The notes under the pieces were generated by a model. It made no database searches. It was given only the letters and a program-made list of their open reading frames with translations, and had not been told where the DNA came from. A stretch of DNA of 64,000 bases, taken from Istiophorus platypterus. Its lineage: Eukaryota > Chordata > Actinopteri > Istiophoriformes > Istiophoridae. Positions within the stretch are counted from its first letter, which is position 1. Each line of letters opens with the position of its first letter. The stretch lies in assembly GCA_016859345.1 (NCBI GenBank), contig CM029118.1, positions 30,100,501 through 30,164,500 of the forward strand. Direction: 5' to 3'. Made by a program: the position numbers and the translations under genes. Positions 61,411 to 64,000 of this stretch are shown here, piece by piece.

Positions 61411-62330
61411 GTTTATTTCAGTTTACTCTGAAATTAAGACATAGAACAAATAAATAATAAAAATCATGGAAACTTGACTCCTAAATTTATCTAAAATTTT
61501 GACTCATTCAGCAAATGAGGACGTTCATTGTGTTCCTTCTACAGTCAATGTGGAACATCGTTTAAAAGGTTTGGCCAAGCACTATTGGATAGAGTTCCAC
61601 AGATGTGTTGCACTTGTAGGTTGCTCTGTCCAGTTCATCAGTAATACATAGTCCTACTTCCCGCAGTATATTCCTAATAATGTATCAGAGAATGTTTGGA
61701 AATCATGAGATTTTTTTTTGCAACTTTCAAGGCTTAATTTCTTTCAGCAGAAAAGCTATAAGTTAACCAATAGATTTACATGATTTTTTAGTTATTGGTG
61801 ACCTAAACTTGTTTTTTAACTCTTTCCTTTCTACCATTTAAGGTTATTCACTAGACAAGAGTACACTCTTGTACTTCCACAGTGTCTTCTCTTTGACCAA
61901 TATTGCAAGTTCAGCAGCAGACAATACCAAAAACTTGGCTCATTTATATATACACGATTTACAAATATCCTTTTTTGCTAACAAAAGAAAAAACATCAAT
62001 TTACTTGCAGGATGTGTTACAAGACTGAGTAAAGAAATATCAATAGACACTTGTAAGAGACCCAAGGTAAGAGAAAGAGCCAATTAATATCAGTTGTCAT
62101 GAAAACCATATAGATTTGACAGCAAGAAAAAATATTCCCAAAAAATAACTTTAAGTGATACTACACTGTGGTCAAGAGAAAAACTTCTCTCTCTCAATTA
62201 CTTTTCCAGTTTTTTGAGAGGCATGGTTCACACATTATTTACCACTATATCACTAGTTCAAACTATGTGTGAAATCCAATAACCAAGCTTTTTTCTCTTT
62301 TTCCCTTTCCGACACGCTCCCTCTTTATAG

Positions 62331-62400
62331 CGCAACTTCAACTTTCTGGATCGCCAATCCCAATAACAACCTCATCAACTGTGCTGCTGCAGGCTCAGAG
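62331..62400 (+). CDS. cemip: cemip coding exon 14: PbH1 beta-helix (residues 665-688)
   Basis: Acceptor ccctctttatag|CG; donor GAG|GTGAGT. Enters phase 2, leaves phase 0. The product S-T-F-W-I-A-N-P-N-N-N-L-I-N-C-A-A-A-G-S-E is nearly identical to mammalian CEMIP (STFWMANPNNNLINCAAAGSE). It is the last exon in the window; the next one, expected to begin with E-T-G-F-W, lies beyond 64000. An open frame continues into the intron to 62529 but is not used. Confidence 0.97.
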
Positions 62401-62557
62401 GTGAGTTTCTCACTCCAGCTTTTTTACATTCTCTTTCCTCACCCCCCCTTCCTCTCTATACCCCCATGTCTCTCCAATTGGAGGTCTGTCTCATTACCAC
62501 ATTGCCAAGTCAGATTAATGGCTGTATAGTCCTATTAACTTCAGAATCAACAGACAA

Positions 62558-62595
62558 CATTCTATCATAGTGCTGCACTCCACTATGATAGAATG
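62558..62595. repeat. perfect 15-bp inverted repeat, 8-nt loop
   Basis: Left arm cattctatcatagtg (62558-62572), loop ctgcactc, right arm cactatgatagaatg (62581-62595). It lies about 160 bp after exon 14. Confidence 0.97.
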
Positions 62596-62892
62596 CCAAT
62601 TATGATCATACTTCTGGGATTTTACCAGGATATGTCGAGCAGAATACAATCTCATTTATCCTCGCCAAATAGAATAACTTTTCTCATTTGCATGCCTGCG
62701 AGGAACAACACAAAAATAGCCAGGCTGACATGCAGAGTGGCAAAAAGCTGGGCTCAAGATAAGTATGTGATAGTGTACACGTTTATGTATGAGCAAAAAG
62801 ACCTCTACATGAATCTACAAATGTGCAAGGTTTCTGTGTTCTACATATTTAGTAATTAAAAAACCTATGTCTTGACTGACTTCTTCTGTTTG

Positions 62893-63998
62893 TACAGTTA
62901 TATGTAAAAGTTTGCGCATGTGAATCAGTCAGTTTAAGATTTATCCACAAATTTTCACTGACGTTCAAGTCAGGGGACTGTGAGGGCCATTTGAAAAAGC
63001 TTCAGCTGTTCTTTCTTGAATAGTTCATCTGAGATTTTGAGGTCTGTTTGGCACATTAACCTGTTATAGATAGGGGTGGAAATTATCAAGATTTTGCGGT
63101 TACCATCTGCTTATTGATTAGATTATTGATTCCCTTGACGATTTAAGATAAATTTTCTGTGTGGATAAAAGGAGGCCTACAAAACTTTTTGCCTCATGGT
63201 CACACATGACACCTGACTGCTACCACTACAATCCTCCCTCCTTTAAAACAGCTTGCTACATCTGTCAGTTTGGTATAATAGTTGTATTTCATGCTCACAT
63301 TTATCAGGCACAAAGTCACAATACACAGGCCTTGAATTGGCTGAGTAGAAAAACACAGAAAGACCAAGAGAGTCACTGCCAAGAGGGGTTAGTGGGAAAG
63401 ACAAACTAGAGAGAGATGCACTGCAGGCAACACATCAACTTAACATTACTGTTGTTTGCTGACATCAATTTTGGAGTGTAGTGAACACAAGTTTACCTGA
63501 TTTTATTCTCACAATTCACTCTCATGGTGTTTTTTTCTCTCTTTTAATGAACAAGAGTAGAGTTCTGCTTCATTCTCTCATCAAAGTTTTAACAGTTGAT
63601 ACTCCCTTTAACAAGAGGTGGACGAGGGGACTTTGCATAATTTGCAGAGCCCTATGCATCTTGCGTAGAGCTGCCAGCTCTGAAAAACACACCCGCAATC
63701 ATGTTCGTTGAGCATTCCTACAAGGTTTGACTTTCAGATAATTTATTAGTCCCGGAAATGTCATCAGCTGACAGGTCCTAATGAGTCAATTAAGGCCTAC
63801 TGAGTTAATGAAGTTCTAAAACTTTACAAGAGCAAGGTGCCCAAACTTTTGTGTATACCATGATTACTGTTTTTTTCTCTTCATTCAGTTAATGAAATAA
63901 AAAATAAGAGGGCATTAACATTTGAACTAATGCTATTTATTTATTTACTATTTTTATTGAGTTCCCCCAGGGGTGCCCAAACTTTGCATACAACTACA
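62893..63998 (-). mobile_element. decayed Tc1-like transposon with both inverted ends
   Basis: The left end (agttatatgtaaaagtttgcgca) and the reverse complement of the right end (63967-63998, aggggtgcccaaactttgca) are the ends of the fish family 'agttgtatgcaaaagtttgggcacccct'. A subterminal copy of the motif (aggtgcccaaacttttgtgt) sits at 63836, as in intact members. Left of centre, 'gttcaagtcaggggactgtg' followed by 'agggccatttgaaaaagcttcag' matches the transposase C-terminal region on the minus strand. The middle (about 63070-63710) does not match and is probably a replacement or later insertion. Confidence 0.8.
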
Positions 63999-64000
63999 TA

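Larger units (their letters stand above)
50688..62330 (+). other. cemip: cemip intron 13 (11.6 kb, the longest here)
   Basis: Donor GTAAGG; acceptor ccctctttatag. It contains a 17-bp tandem duplication (52591-52624), a LINE-tail-like fragment (54765-54850), a (CA)n microsatellite (56031-56080), interspersed repeats (57312-57706, 57840-58345), a Tc1-end-like fragment (60604-60665) and a minus-strand LINE remnant (60700-61410). From 50690 to 54700 and 58350 to 60600 only AT-rich non-coding sequence is recognised. The join C-x-S-A-T-S-T-F-W across it matches mammalian CEMIP, so no exon is missing. Confidence 0.85.
3281..64000 (+). other. cemip: cemip gene, 5' half (partial, runs off the right edge)
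   Basis: Gene-level entry for the fourteen coding exons listed below. All join through GT-AG introns with matching phases (exon end phases 1,1,2,2,2,1,1,0,1,1,0,0,2,0) into 688 uninterrupted codons. The product resembles mammalian CEMIP/KIAA1199 along its whole length, including the blocks VEWTEWFD-like, GVDMRAEVGLLSRN, GDVDERGGY, FFTEDGPEERNTFDHCLGL and NPNNNLINCAAAGSE. CEMIP is a secreted or membrane-associated hyaluronan-binding protein required for hyaluronan depolymerisation. The N-terminus is a cleavable signal peptide, unlike cemip2/TMEM2, which has a cytosolic tail and one transmembrane anchor. The C-terminal half lies outside the window. The left limit at 3281 is only a guess at a 5' UTR acceptor. 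Confidence 0.93.
62401..64000 (+). other. cemip: cemip intron 14 (5' part, cut by window end)
   Basis: Donor GTGAGT. It contains a 15-bp inverted repeat at 62558-62595 and a Tc1-like element with both ends (62893-63998). No coding sequence was recognised before the window end. Confidence 0.85.

Noticed and set aside
3382..62400. Assignment to cemip2/TMEM2 instead of cemip
   Set aside because: The N-terminus is a cleavable signal peptide directly followed by C-P-D, not a long cytosolic tail with a membrane anchor, and the remembered sequence match is closer to CEMIP.
1..64000. CRISPR arrays, operons, insertion sequences of bacterial type or integrated virus
   Set aside because: The only regularly spaced repeats are microsatellites and the 899-bp duplication; coding sequence is a single spliced vertebrate gene and mobile remnants are Tc1 and LINE types.

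Overview
This window is vertebrate nuclear DNA, almost certainly from a teleost fish. The signs are long AT-rich introns, GT-AG splice sites, many (TG)n/(CA)n microsatellites, several decayed Tc1-like transposons and L2-type LINE remnants, and single exons separated by kilobases. No second protein-coding gene, rRNA, CRISPR array or bacterial-type operon could be supported.

One gene accounts for all recognisable coding sequence: the 5' half of a plus-strand cemip (KIAA1199/HYBID) orthologue. Fourteen coding exons lie between 3382 and 62400 and join in a single consistent reading frame (2,064 nt, 688 codons). They cover the signal peptide, the G8 domain, the GG/ILEI-like lectin domain, the second conserved block with its Cys-x-x-Cys motif, and the start of the parallel beta-helix (PbH1) region. 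The gene runs off the right edge; by comparison with the mammalian protein (about 1,360 residues) roughly half the coding sequence lies beyond 64000. Known CEMIP family members bind hyaluronan and are needed for its depolymerisation at or near the cell surface and in endocytic vesicles. A cleavable signal peptide argues for cemip rather than the type II membrane paralogue cemip2/TMEM2.

Layout: 1-3280 is 5' flank or a 5' non-coding intron with no recognised gene. The first coding exon is at 3382-3466. Intron 1 (10.7 kb) holds a decayed Tc1 element, a 2.15-copy tandem array of an 899-bp unit (11231-13162), a tRNA-derived SINE head and another interspersed repeat that stops about 30 bp before exon 2. 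Exons 2-8 (14119-27438) are more closely spaced; introns 2 and 3 each hold a decayed Tc1 element of a different family. Intron 8 holds an L2-like LINE reverse-transcriptase remnant. Intron 9 holds a second LINE remnant and a Tc1 fragment. Introns 10-12 hold simple repeats, hairpins and a long pyrimidine-rich tract before exon 12. Intron 13 (11.6 kb) holds several interspersed repeats and a minus-strand LINE remnant. Intron 14 is cut by the window end and carries a Tc1 element with both inverted ends.

I did not find a convincing undescribed system. The observations most worth checking concern splicing: TG dinucleotide repeats in place of polypyrimidine tracts at exons 7 and 8, and an exon 11 acceptor that is also a perfect 5' splice site consensus and sits just below a strong predicted hairpin. 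The near-identical 899-bp tandem duplication is also worth checking. Exon calls rest on reading frame, splice sites, phase continuity and remembered similarity to mammalian CEMIP; no alignment was run. Repeat family names are from memory of common teleost repeats.
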